Below the pieces are notes generated by a model. It ran no database searches, was not told the DNA's origin, and worked only from the letters and a program-made list of their open reading frames with translations. A stretch of DNA of 64,000 nt from Eriocheir sinensis (Eukaryota > Arthropoda > Malacostraca > Decapoda > Varunidae). The DNA lies in assembly GCF_024679095.1 (NCBI RefSeq), contig NW_026111613.1, forward strand, positions 84,501 to 148,500, in the 5' to 3' direction. Position numbers and translations under genes: made by a program. Below are positions 38,201-53,741 of this stretch, in pieces. Positions within the stretch are counted from its first letter, which is position 1. Each line of letters starts with the position of its first letter.

Positions 38201-41200
38201 TTGTATATAGTTTTATACAAATTTACGTTATTTTATGTGTATTTTGTATATTTATATATATACAAATACACATTCTTTTATTGGTATTTTGTTTATTTAT
38301 TTTGATACGAATTTACATTATTTCATGTGTATTTTGTATACATTTTTTTATACGTATTTACTTCATTTTACGTGTATTTTGTATATATATTTTTATACAA
38401 ATCTATTTTATGTGTATTCGTATATATATTTTGAAACAAATTTACATTGTTTTATATGTATTTTGCATATCTATTTCAATACAGATTTACCTTATTGTAT
38501 GTGTATTTTGTATATTTATTTTAATACAAATAAATTTTTTTATATGTATTTTTGTATAAATATTTAAAAAAAATGCGTTATTTTATGGGTATTTTGCTTC
38601 TTTATTTTCATACAAATTTACATTATTTTATTAATATTCTGTGTATTTATTTTGATACGATTTTACATTATTCTATTTGTGTTTTGTATATATTTTTTTA
38701 TACAAATTTACGTTATTTTAAGTGTATTTGTTTATGTATTTTCATTCAAATTTACATTATTTTATGTGTATTTTGTATATGTATTTCAATACAAATTTAC
38801 CTATTTTTATGTTTTTTGTATATTTATTTTCATTCAAGTTTAAATTATTTTTGTGTATTTTTGTATATAGTTTTATACAAATTTAGTTTATTTTATGTGT
38901 ATTTTGTATATCTATTTTCATACAAATACACATTCTTTTCATGATATTTTGTTTATTTACTTTGACACGAATTAACATTATTTAATGTGTATTTTGTATA
39001 TATATTTTTATATGTATTTACATTATTTCAAGTGTATTTTGTATATATATTTCTATAGAAATCTGAGCTATTTTATGTGTATTCGTATATATATTTTGAA
39101 ACAAATTTACATTGTTTTATGTGTATTTTGCATATTTTTTCAATACAAATTTACCTTATTGTATGTGCATTTTGTATATTAATTTTAATACAAATTTGAT
39201 TAATCTATGTGTATTTTTGTATATGTATTTGTATAAAAATATGCTTTATTTTATGGGTATTTTGCATCTTTTTTTTCATACAAATTTACATTATTTTATT
39301 GATATTCTGTGTATTTATTTTGATATGTTTTTACATTATTCTATGTGTATTTTGTATATATATTTTATATAAAATGTATTTGTTTTCATTTCATACAAAT
39401 CTACATTATTTTATGTGTTTTTTGTACATGTATTTAAATACAAATTTAACTAGTTATATGTGTATTTTTTATATCTATTTTGTATGTATATTTTCATAGA
39501 AATTTACTCTATTTTATGAGTATTCGTATATATATTTTGATAGAAATTTACATTATTAATGTGTATTTTGCATATCTATTTCAATACAAATTTACTTTAT
39601 TGTACGTGCATTTTGTATATTTATTTTAATACAAATTTAATTATTTTATATGTATTTTTGTATTTATATTTTTATGCAAATATGTGTTATTATATATATA
39701 TTTTATCCAAATTTACGTGATTTTATATGTATTTGTTTATATATTTTCATACAAATTTACATTATTTTATGTGAGTATTGTATATATATTTCAATACAAA
39801 TTTGCCTAACTTTATGTGTATTTTGCATATCTATTTTCAAACAAATTTGAATTATTTTTTTGTATTTTTGTATATATTTTTATACAAATTCCAGTTATTT
39901 TATTTGTTTTTTGTATATATATTTTCCTACAAATATACATTCTTTTATTGGAATTTTGTGTATTTAATTTTTTACGAATTTACATTATTTTATGTGTATT
40001 TTGTATATATATTTTTCTACGTATTTAAACTATTTTATGTGTATTTTATATATACATTTTCATAAAAATATACGTTATTTTATTGTGTGTATTCGTATAT
40101 ATTTTGAAACATTTTATACAAATTCATGTTATTTTATGTGTATTTGTATATATATTTTCATACAAATTTATATTATTTTATGTGTATTCATACATATATT
40201 TTATTACAAATTTACCTTATTTTATGTTTTTTTTTGTATATTTATTTCATTCAATTTTAAATTAATTAATGCGTATATTTGTATTTGTATTTAGGTTATT
40301 TTTTGTGTGTTTTCTATATATATTTTCATCCAAAATTACATTATTTTATTGTTATTTTCTTAATTTAACTCGATACGAATTTAGATAATTTCATAGGTAT
40401 TTTGTATACATATTTTTATACTCATTTACATTATCTAATTTGTTTTGTATATATTTTTTTATGCAAACTATTTTTATGTGCATTTTTGTACATATATTTT
40501 TATAGAAACTTAAAACGTTATTTTATGTGTATTTTGTATATGTTTTCTCATACAAATTTACATTATTTAATTAGTTTTTTGTTTATTTATTTTGATACGA
40601 ATGACTTGATTATTGGTGTATTTTGTAAATATTTTTTTATACGTATTTACATTACCTAATGTGTATTTTGTTTATATATTTTTTTTACAAATTTACGTTA
40701 TGATATGTGTATTTGTTAAAAATATTTTGAAACGAATTTACTTTATTTTTTGTATTTTGTATCTATATTTCAATTCAAATTTAACTTATTTTGTGTGTAT
40801 TTTGTATATCTATTTTCATGCAAATTTAATTACTTCTGTGTGTTTTTGTATATAGTTTTATACAAATTTACGTTATTTTATGTGCATTTTGTATATTTAT
40901 ATTTATACAAATACACATTCTCTTATTGGTATTTTGTTTATTTATATTTATACGAATTTACATTATTTTATGTGTATTTTGTATACATTTTTGATTCGTA
41001 TTTACATAATTTTATTTGTATTTTGTATATATATATATATATATATTTATAGAAATCTACGTTATTTTATGTGTATTCGTATATATATTTTGAAACAAAT
41101 TTACATTGTTTTATATGTTTTTTGCATATCTATTTCAATACAAATTTACCTTATTGTATGTGCATTTTGTATATTTATTTTAATACAAATTCAAATATTT

Positions 41201-41440
41201 TATGTGTATTTTGGTATATATAATTTTATAAAAAATGCGTTATTTTATAGGTATTTTGCATCTTAGTTTTCATACAAATGTACATTATTTTATTAATATT
41301 CTGTGTATATATTTTCATACGATTTTATATTATACTATTTGTGTTTTGTATATATTTTTTTATACATATTTTCATTATTTAATGTGTATTTTTTATATAT
41401 ATTTTATACAAATTAACGTCATTTTAAGTGTATTTGTTTA
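35203..41440 (+). repeat. Longest uninterrupted T-rich block: modules D, E, B, C, F and HOR
   Basis: Module D (35290-35560) and a truncated module E (a deletion of about 55 bp near 35722) are followed by an abrupt change at about 35790 to module B, then C (36650-37250), canonical monomers and module F (about 38120). A 15-monomer HOR (38585-39252) with an m7/m8 fusion comes next, then a second B-C pass (39360-40500). A 21-bp TA run sits at 41026-41046. No gene is seen over the 6.2 kb. Confidence 0.82.
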
Positions 41441-42129
41441 TAGAATAATGTAAAATAGTATCAAAATAAATACACAGAATATTAATAAATTAATGTAAAT
41501 TTGTATGAAAATAAAGAAGCAAAATACCCATAAAATAACGCATTTTTTATGAAAATATATATACCAAAATACACATAAAATATTTAAATTTGTATTACAA
41601 TAAATATACAAAATGCACATACAATAAGGTAAATTTTTATTGATATAGATATGCAAAATACACATAAAACAATGTAAATTTGTTTCAAAATATATATACG
41701 AATACACATAAAATAACGTAGGTTTCTATAGAAATCTATATACAAAATACACATAAAATGAAGTAAATACGTATAAGAAAATGTATACAAAATACACATA
41801 AAATAATGTAAACTCGTATCAAAATAAATAAACTAAATGCCAATAAAAGAATATTTACTTGTATAAATATAAATATACAAAATACACATAAAATAACGTA
41901 AAATTGTATAAAACTATATACAAAAATAAACAAAAATAATATTTTTTTTATGAAAATAGAAATACAAAAGACACATAAAATAAGCTAAATTTGAATTGAA
42001 ATAAATATAGAAAATACATAAAATAATGTAAATTTGTATCAAAATATATATTCAAATACACATATATTAAAATTAATATACAAAATGCGTATATAATAAT
42101 GTAAATTTGTATTGAAAAAATATGCAACA
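41441..42129 (-). repeat. A-rich satellite block (inverse of 25440-26085)
   Basis: About 15 reverse monomers, including the module F marker near 41985. The right junction GCAACATACACGTTTACTCA recurs at 43975 and inverted at 8978 and 53303. Confidence 0.8.
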
Positions 42130-43340
42130 TACACGTTTACTCATACAAATTTATATTATTTTATTGGTATTTTGTTTATTTATTTTGATACGAATTACAT
42201 GATTATATGTATTTTGTTTATATATTTTCATACAAATTTACGTTATTATATGTGTATTTGTATAAATATTTTGATACAAATTTACTTTTTTCATGTATTT
42301 TGTATATATATTTCAATTCAAATTTAGCTTATTTTGTGTGTATTTTGTATATATTTTCATACAAATTCAATTACTTCTGTGTATTTTTGTATATAGTTTT
42401 ATATAAATTTACGTTATTTTATGTGTATTTTGTATATTTATATTTATACAAATACACATTCTTTTATTGCTATTTTGTTTATTTATTTTGATACGAATTT
42501 ACTTTATTTTATGTGTATTTTGTATACATTTTTTTAAACGTATTTACTTCATTTTATGTGTATTTTGTATATATATTTTTATAGAAATCTACGTTATTAT
42601 ATGTGTAATCGTATATATATTTTGAAACAAATTTACATTGTTTTATATGTATTTTGCATATCTATTTCAATACAAATTTACCCTATTGTATGTGTTTTTT
42701 GTATATTTATTTTAATACAAATTAAATTTTTTGATGTGTATTTTGGTATATATATTTTTATAAATAAAAAAAATGCGAAATTTTGTATGTATTTTGCTTC
42801 TTTATTTTCATACAAATTTACATTATTTTATTAATATTCTGTGTATTTATTTTGATACGATTTTACATTATTCTATTTGTGTTTTGTACATATTTTTTTT
42901 ATACAAATTTACGTTATTTTAAGTGTATTTGTTTATGTATTTTCATTCAAATTTACATTATTTTATGTGTATTTTGTGTATGTATTTCAATACAAATCTA
43001 CCTAATTTTATGTGTATTTTGTATATTTATTTTCATACAAATTTAAAATATTTTTGTGTATTTTTGTATATAGTTTGATACAAATTTAGGTTATTTTATG
43101 TGTATTTTGTATATCTATTTTCATGCAAATACACATTCTTTTATTGATATTTTGTTTATTTATTTTATGTGAATTTGTTTTCATTTCATACAAATTTACA
43201 TTATTTTATGTGTATTTTGTACATGTATTTAAATTCAAATTTAACTAATTATATGTGTATTTTGTATATATATTTTCATACAAATTGAAATTTTCTTTTT
43301 TTGTTTTTTTGTATATATTTTTATTCAAATTTTCGTAATC
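42130..43340 (+). repeat. Satellite block, T-rich
   Basis: After module F (about 42320) the monomers run m13-m16, m1 (42610) to m6, an m7/m8 fusion, then m9-m14. A short module G stretch (about 43165-43340) ends the block in TTCGTAATCTTATAAAAATA. Confidence 0.8.
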
Positions 43341-43974
43341 TTATAAAAATATATATACCAAAATACACATAAAATATTTAAATTTGCATTGAAATAAATA
43401 TACAAAAGGCACATACAACAAGGTAAATTTGTATTGAAAGAGATATGCAAAAATACATATAAAACAATGTAAATTTGTTTCAAAATAAATATACGAATAC
43501 AAATAAAAAAACATAGATTTCTATAAAAATATATATACAAAATGCACATAAAATTAAGTAAATACGTTTTAAAAAAATGTATACAAGATACACATAAAAT
43601 AATGTAAATTCGAATTAAAATAAATAAACAAAATACCAATAAAAGAATGTGTATATGGATATATATAAATATACAAAATACACATACAAAATAAACATAA
43701 AATAAGGTAGATTTGTAAAAAAATATATGTACAAAATACACATAAAATAATGTAAATTTATATAAAAATATATATACAAATACACATAAAATACCATGAG
43801 TTTGTATAAAAATATATATTCAAAATAAATATTAAATAATGTAAAAGCGTATAAAAATATATATACAAATACAGATACAAAAATACACATCGAAAATTAA
43901 ATTTGTATTAAAATTAATATACAAAATGCGCATATAATAAGATAAATTTGTATTGAAAAAATATGCAACATACA
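43341..43974 (-). repeat. A-rich satellite block: canonical monomers then module E
   Basis: Fourteen or so reverse monomers, closely like 7000-7540. The block ends in a short piece (43885-43974) that matches 42060-42129 up to the shared junction. Confidence 0.8.
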
Positions 43975-45082
<1,108 letters not shown>

Positions 45083-45175
45083 CAAAAATAAATACAGAAT
45101 ACACAAAAATAGATATGCAAAATACATATAAACAATGTAAATTTGTTTCAAAATATATATACGAATAAACATGAC
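45083..45175 (-). repeat. Short inverted satellite fragment, copy 3 of 3
   Basis: Same content and breakpoints as 419-512 and 16766-16858. It has GAATAAACATGACATGGG at the exit. Confidence 0.85.
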
Positions 45176-45885
45176 ATGGGTATTTTGAATCTTAATTTTC
45201 ATACAAATTTACATTATTTTATTAATATTTTCTGTATTTATTTTGATACGATTTTACATTATTTTATTTGTGTTTTGTATGTATTTTTTTATACATATTT
45301 ACATTATTTAATGTGTTTTTTGTATATATATTTGATACAAATTTACGTTATTTTAAGTCTATATGTTTATATATTTTCATTCAAATTTACATTATTTTAT
45401 GTGTATTTTGTATATGTATTTCAATACAAATTTACCTAATTTTATGTTTTTTGTATATTTATTTTCATACAAGTTTAAATTATTTTTGTTTATTTTTGTA
45501 TATAGTTTTATACAAATTTATGTTATTTTATGTGTATTTTGTATATTTATTTTCATACAAATACACATTCTTTTCATGATATTTTTTTATTTATTTGACA
45601 CGAATTAACATTATTTAATGTGTATTTTGTATATATATTTTTATACGTATTTACATTATTTCAAGTGTATTTTGTATATATATTTCTATAGATATCTACG
45701 TTATTTTATGTGTATTCGTATATATATTTTCAAACAAATTTACATTGTTTTATGTGTATTTTGCATATTTTTTCAATACAAATTTACATTATTGTATGTG
45801 CATTTTGTATATTAATTTTAATACAAATTTGATTAATCTATGTGTATTTTTGTGTATGTATTTTTTTAAAAATATGCTTTATTTT
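45176..45885 (+). repeat. Complete 16-monomer HOR cycle
   Basis: The m5-to-m4 cycle is 710 bp between ATGGGTATT starts. It is nearly identical to 16859-17570. Confidence 0.87.
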
Positions 45886-48404
45886 ATGGGTATTTTGCAT
45901 CTTTATTTTCATACAAATTTACATTATTTTATTGATATTCTGTGTATTTATTTGGTATGATTTTACATTATTCTATGTGTATTTTGTATATATATTTTAT
46001 ATAAAATGTATTTGTTTTCATTTCATACAAATCTACATTATTTTATGTGTTTTTTGTACATGTATTTAAATACAAATTTTTTGTATTTGTATTTTGTATA
46101 TCTATTTTGTATGTATATTTTCATAGAAATTTTCTCTATTTTATGAGTATTCGTATATATATTTTGATACAAATTTACATTATTGATGTGTATTTTGCAT
46201 ATCTATTTCAATACAAATTTTCTTAATTGTACGTGCATTTTGTATATTTATTTTAATACAAATTTAATTATTTTATATGTATTTTTGTATATATATTTTT
46301 ATGCAAATATGCGTTATTATATGGATATTTTGCAGCTTTATTTTTATACAAATTTACATTATTTTATTGATATTCTCTTTATTTATTTTGATACGATTTA
46401 ACATTTTTCTATGTGTATTTTGTATATATTTTCTTTACATATTTACATTATTTAAGGTTTATTTTGTATATATATTTTATCCAAATTTACATTATTTTAT
46501 GTGTATTTGTTTATATATTTTTATACAAATTTACATTATTTGTATTTTGTATATACATTTTCATAAAAAAATTACGTTATTTTATTGTGTGTATTCGTAT
46601 ATATTTTGATACAAATTTTATACAAATTCATGTTATTTAATGTGTATTTGTATATATATTTTCATACAAATTTATATTATTTTATGTGTATTTTTTGATA
46701 TATTTCATTACAAATTTACCTTATTTTATGTTTATTTTGTATATTTATTTTATTCAATTTTAAATTATTTTATGTGTATATTTGTATTTGTATTTAGGTC
46801 ATTTTATGTGTATTTTGTATATATATTTTCATCCAAAATTACATTATTATATTGGTATTTTCTTAATTTAATTCGATACGAATTTAGATTATTTCATAGG
46901 TATTTTGTATACATATTTTTATGCTCATTTACATTATCTAATGTGTGTTTTGTATATATATTTTTATGCAAATTTATTTTATGTTCTTTTTTGTACATAT
47001 ATTTTTATAGAAATTTGCGTTATTTTATGTATATAGTTTTATATAAATTAACGTTATTTTATGTGCATTTTGTATATTTATATTTATACAAATACACATT
47101 CTTTTATTGCTTTATTGTTTATTTATATTTATACGAATTTACATTATTTTATGTGTATTTTGTATACATTTTTTTATACGTATTTACTTAATTTTATGTG
47201 TATTTTGTATATGTATTTTTATATAAATCTACGTTATTTTATGTGTATGCACATATATATTTTGAAACAAATTTACATTATTTTATATGTATTTTGCATA
47301 TCTATTTCAATACAAATTTACCTTATTGTATGTGCATTTTGTATATTTATTTTGATACAAATTCAAATATTTTATGTGTATTTTGGTATCAATAATTTAA
47401 AAAAAAAGCGTTATTTTATAGGTATTTTGCATCTTACATTATTTTATTAATATTCTGTGTATATATTTTGATACGATTTTACATTATTCTATTTGTGTTT
47501 TGTATATATTTTTTTATACATATTTACATTATTTAATGTGAATTTTGTATATATATTTCATACATATTTACGTTATTATATGTGTATTAATTTATATATT
47601 TTTTTTCAAATTTACATTATTTTATGTGTATTTTGTATATGTATTTCAATAGAAATTAACCTAATTTTATGTGTATTTTTTATATTTCTTTTCATATAAA
47701 TTTAAATTATTTTTGTGTATTTTTGTATATAGTTTTATACAAATTTAGGTTATTTTATGTACGCATTTACATTATTTAATGTGTGTTTTGTATATATATT
47801 TTTATCCAAAGTTAATTTATTTTACGTTCATTTTTGGAAATATATTTTTATAGAAATTATCCTTATTTTATATGTATTTGTATATGTTTTCTCATACAAA
47901 TTTACATTATTTTATTGCTATTTTGTTTATTTAGTTTGATACGAATTACATGATTATATGTGTATTTTGTACATATTTTTTATACGTGTTTACATTACTT
48001 AATGTGTATTTTGTTTATATATTTTTAATCAAATTTACGTTATTATATGTATTTTTATAAATATTTTGATACAAATTTACATTATTTTATGTATTTTGTA
48101 TATACATTTCAATTCAAATTTAGCTTATTTTATCTGTATTTTGTATATCTATTTTCATACGAATTTAGTTACTTCTGTGTATTTTTTTATATAATGTTAT
48201 ACAAATTTACGTTATTTTATGTGTATTTTTTATATTTATATTTATACAAATACACATTCTTTTGTTGGTATTTTGTTTATTTATTTTGATACGAATTTAC
48301 ATTATTTGATGTGTATTTTGTATACATTTTTTTATACGTATTTACTTCATTTTACGTGTATTTTGTATATATATTTTTATACAAATCTACGTTATTTTAT
48401 GTGC
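45886..48404 (+). repeat. T-rich block: modules B, C, F; SINE-free paralogue of 1222-4147
   Basis: This has the same order as 1222-4147. Near 47236-47256 the monomer that SINE copy 1 interrupts at 2.6-2.97 kb is intact (ACGTTATTTTATGTGTATGC). The block ends at GTGCAAGGTAAATTTG, the same switch as 4147. Confidence 0.83.
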
Positions 48405-51400
48405 AAGGTAAATTTGTATTGAAATAGATATGCAAAATACATATAAAGCAATGTAGATTTGTTTCAAAATATGTATACGAATACACATAAAATAACGTAG
48501 ATTTCTTTAAAAATATATATACAAAATACACATAAAATGAAGTAAATACGTCTAAAAAATGTATACAAAATACACATAAAATAATGTAAGTTCGTATCAA
48601 AATAAATAAACAAAATACCAATAATTTATAATAATTAAGTAAATTTCTTTTGAAATATATATACAAAATACCCATAAAATATTGTAAATTTGTGTCAAAA
48701 TATATAAACAAATACACATAAAATAACGTAAATTTGTATGAAAAATATTTACAAAATACACATAGAATAATGTCAAATCGCATCAAAATGAATGAGCAGA
48801 ATATCAATAAAATAACGTAAATTTGTATGAAAATAAAGATGCAAAATACCCATAAAATAAAGCATATTTTTATAAAAATACATATACAAAAATACACATA
48901 GAATAATTAAATTTGTATTAAAATTAATATACAAATGCATATACAATAAGGTAAATTTGTATTGAAAAAATATGCAAAATACACATAAAAGTGTAAATTT
49001 GTTTAAAAATCTATATACGAATACACATAATATAACGTAGATTTCTATAGAAATATATATACAAAATACACATGAAATGATGTAAATACGTGTAAAAATA
49101 TATATACAAAATACACATTAAATAATTTAAATTCTCGTCAAAATAAATAAACAAAATATCAATAAAAGAATGTGTATTTGTATGAAAATAGATATACAAA
49201 ATACTCATAAAATAACCTAATTTTGTATAAAACTATATACAAAAATACACAAAAATAATTTAAATTTGTATGAAAAAAAATATACAAAATACACAAAATT
49301 AGGTAAATTTGTATTGAAATACATATACAAAATACACATAGAATAATGGAAGTTTGAATGAAAATATATAAACATATACACTTAAAATAACGTAAATTTG
49401 TATCAAATATATATACAAAATACTAATTAAATAATGTAAGTATGTATAAAAAAATATATACAAAACACAAATAGAATAATGTAAAATCGTATCAAAATAA
49501 ATACACAGAATATTAATAAAATAATGTAAATTTGTTTGAAAAAAAAGATGCAAAATAGCCATAAAATAACGCATTTTTTTATAAAAATATATATACCAAA
49601 ATACACATAAAATATTAAAATTTGTATTAAAATAAATATAAAAAATGCACATACTGTAAGGTAAATTTGTATTGAAATAGATATGCAAAATACATATAAA
49701 ACAATGTAAATTTGTTTAAAAATATATATACGAATACACATAAAATAACGTTGATTTCTATAAAAATATATACAAAATACACATAAAATGAAGTAAATAC
49801 GTATAAAAAAATGAATACAAAATACACATAAAAATCGTATCAAAATAAATAAACAATATACCAGTAAAAGAAAGTGTATTTGTATAAATATAAATATACA
49901 AAATACACATAAAATATCGTAAATTTGTATAAAACTATATACAAAAATACACAGAAGTTATTAAATTTGAATGAAAATATATATACAAAATACAGCTAAA
50001 ATAAGCTAAATTTGAATTGAAATGTACATACAAAATACATAAAATAATGTAAATCTGTATCAAAATATTTATACAAATACATATAATAACGTAGATTTGT
50101 TTAAAAGTATATAAACAAAATACACATTAAGTAATGTAAATACGTATAAAAAATATGTCCAAAATACACATATAATCATGTAATTCGTATCAAAATAAAT
50201 AAACAAAATAGCAATAAAATAATGTAAATTTGTATGAGAAAAAATATACAAATAACGCAAATTTCTATAAAAATATATGTACAAAAATGCACATAAAATA
50301 AAGTAAATTAGCATAAAAATATATATACAAAACACACACTAAATAATGTAAATGCGTACATAAAATAACCTAAATTTCTATAAAACTATATACAAAAATA
50401 CATAAAAATAATTTAAATTTGAAAAGAAATATACAAAATACACATAAAATTAGGTAAATTTGTATGGAAATACATATACAAAATACACATCAAATAATGT
50501 AACTTAAAATGACGTAAATTTGTATAAAATATATATGCAAGATACACATTAAATAATGTAAATGTGTATAAAAAAATATATACAAAAAACAAATCGAATA
50601 ATGTAAAATCGTATCAAAATAAATACACAGAATATCAATAAAATAATGTAAATTTGTATGAAAATAAAGATGCAAAATTCCCAAAAATTATCGCATTTTT
50701 TATAAAAATATATATACCAAAATACACATATAATATTTAAATTTGTATTGAAATAAATATACAAAATGTATATACAGTAAGGTAAATTTGTATTGAAAGA
50801 GATATTCAAAAGTACATATAAAACAATGTAAATTTGTTTAAAAATATATATACGAATACACATAAAATAAAGTAGATTTCTATAGAAATATATATACAAA
50901 ATGCATAAGAAATTATGTAAATACGTATAAAAATATATATACAAAATACATATCAAATAATGTAAATTCGTGTTAAAATAAATAAACAAAATATCATGAA
51001 AAGAATGTGTATTTGTATGAAAATAGATAATAGATAATAAATTTGTATAAAATATATATGCAAGATACACATTAAATAATGTAAATATGTATAAAAAAGT
51101 ATATACAAAAAACAAATAGAATAATGTAAAATCGTATCAAAATAAATACACCGAATATTAATAAAATAATGTAAATTTGTATGAAAATAAAGATGCAAAA
51201 TTCCCATAAAATAGCGCATTTCTTATAAAAATATATATACCAAAATACACATAATATATTTAAATTTGTATTGAAATAAATATACAAAATGCACATACAA
51301 TAAGGTAAATTTGTATTGAAAGAGATATTCAAAAATACATATAAAACAATGTAAATTTGTTTCAAAATATATATATACGAATACAAATAAAAAAACGTAG

Positions 51401-53302
51401 ATTTCTATAAAAAATATATATACAAAATACACATAAAAGTAAGTAAATACGTATAAAAAAATGTATACAAAATACACGTAAAATAATGTAAATTCGAATT
51501 AAAATAAATAAACAAAATACCAATAAAAGAATGTGTATTTGGATAAATATAAATATACAAAATACACATACAAAATAAACATAAAATAAGGTAGATTTGT
51601 AATAAAATATATGTAAAATAATGTAAATTTATATGAAAATATATATACAAATACACATAAAATACCATGAATCTGTATAAAAATATATATTCAAAATAAA
51701 TATTAAATAATGTAAAAGCATATAAAAATATATATACAAAGTACATATAAAATGAAAATTAAGATGCAAAATACCTATAAAATAACGCATTTTTTATAAA
51801 ATTATTGATACCAAAATACACAAAATATTTGAACCTGTATTAAAATAAATATACAAAATGCACATACAATAAGGTAAATTTGTATTGAAATAGATATGCA
51901 AAATACATATAAAATAATGTAAATTTGTTTCAAAATATATATACGAATACACATAAAATAACGTAGATTTCTATAAAAATACATATACAAAATACACATA
52001 AAATTAAGTAAATATGTATAAAAAATGTATACAAATACATATAAAATAATGTAAATTCGTATAAATGTAAATAAACAATATACCAATAAAAGAATGTGTA
52101 TTTGTATAAATATAAATATACAAAATGCACATAAAATAACGTAAATTTATATAAGACTATATACATAAAATAACGCAAATTTCTATAAAAATAAATGTAC
52201 AAAAATGAACAGTAAATAAATTTGCATAAAAATATATATACAAAACACACATTAGATAATGTAAATGAGTATAAAAATATGTATACAAAATACCTATGAA
52301 ACAATCTAAATTCGATTCGAATTAAATTAAGAAATACCAATAAAATAATGTAATTTTGGATGAAAATATATATACAAAATACACATAAAATAACCTAAAT
52401 ACAAATACAAATATACACATAAAATAATTTAAAATTGAATGAAATAAATATACAAAATAAACATAAAATAACGTAAATTTGTAATGAAATATATGAAAAA
52501 ATACACACAAAATAATATAAATTTGTATGAAAATATATATACAAATACACATTAAATAACATGAATTTGTATAAAATTTGTATCAAAATATATACTTATA
52601 CGCACAATAAAATAACGTAATTTTTTTATGAAAATGTATATACAAAATACACATAAAATAATTTAAATACGTAGAAAAATATATATACAAAAAACACATA
52701 AAATAATGTAAATTTGTATGAAAATATATAAACAAATACCCATAAAATAATGTAAATTTGGATAAAATATATATACAAAATGAACATTAAATAAAATATA
52801 TATCATATAAATATCATATAAATATCTTATAAATATATATATATATATATATATAAAAATATATATAAATGTATATCATAAAATAATGTAAATTCGTATC
52901 AAAATAAATAAACAAAATACAAATAAAAGAATGTGTATTTGTATGAATATAGATATACAATATACACATAAAATAACGTATATTTATATAAAACTATATA
53001 CAAAAATACTCAGAAGTAATTAAATTTGTATGAAAATATATACAAAATACACACGAAATAGGCTAAATTTGAATTGAAATATATATACAATATACATGAA
53101 ATAAAGTAGGTTTGTATCAAAATATTTATACAAATACACATATAATAACGTAAATTTGTATGAAAATATATAAACAAAATACACATTAAATAATGTTAAT
53201 ACGTATAAAAAATTATGTACAAAATACACATATAATCATGTAATTCGTATCAAAATAAATAAACAAAATACCAATAAAATAATATAAATTTGTATGAGTA
53301 AA
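48405..53302 (-). repeat. Long A-rich satellite block (paralogue of 4148-8977)
   Basis: Monomer order and both ends match 4148-8977. The chief difference is extra sequence at about 52765-52870. No gene is seen. Confidence 0.84.
52799..52870. repeat. 11-bp microrepeat plus TA tract within the A-rich block
   Basis: Three near-copies of an 11-bp unit (ATATCATATAA and variants, 52799-52831) run into an AT run to about 52854 and then AAAAATATATATAAATGTAT. The paralogue near 8548-8552 goes directly from AAAATATATATCATAAAATA, so this stretch is a local gain here or a loss there. Confidence 0.75.
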
Positions 53303-53741
53303 CGTGTATGTTGCATATTTTTTCAACACAAATTTTCCTTATTATATACTCATTTTGTATATTAATTTTAATGCAAATTTAATTATTCGATCTGTATTTT
53401 TGTATCTGTATTTTTATAAACTTATTCTTTATTTTTTGGGTATTTTGCATCTTTATTTTCATACAAATTTACATTATTTTATTGATATTCTGCTTATTCA
53501 TTTTGATAGGAATTGACATTATTCTATGTGTATTTTGTATATATTTTTCATACAAATTTACGTTATTTTATGTGTATTTGTTTATATATTTTGACACAAA
53601 TATTTTATGGGTATTTTGTATATACATTTGAAAAGAAATTTACCTAGTTTTATGTGTATTTTGTATATCTATTTTCATACAAACTCAAATTATTTCTTTG
53701 TATTTTTGTATATATTTTCATACAAATTTTAGTTATGTTAT
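53303..53741 (+). repeat. Short T-rich block, module D
   Basis: This matches 8978-9420 and marks the end of the 9.4-kb direct duplication. It switches to the A-rich strand at GTTATGTTATGTAAATTTG. Confidence 0.8.
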
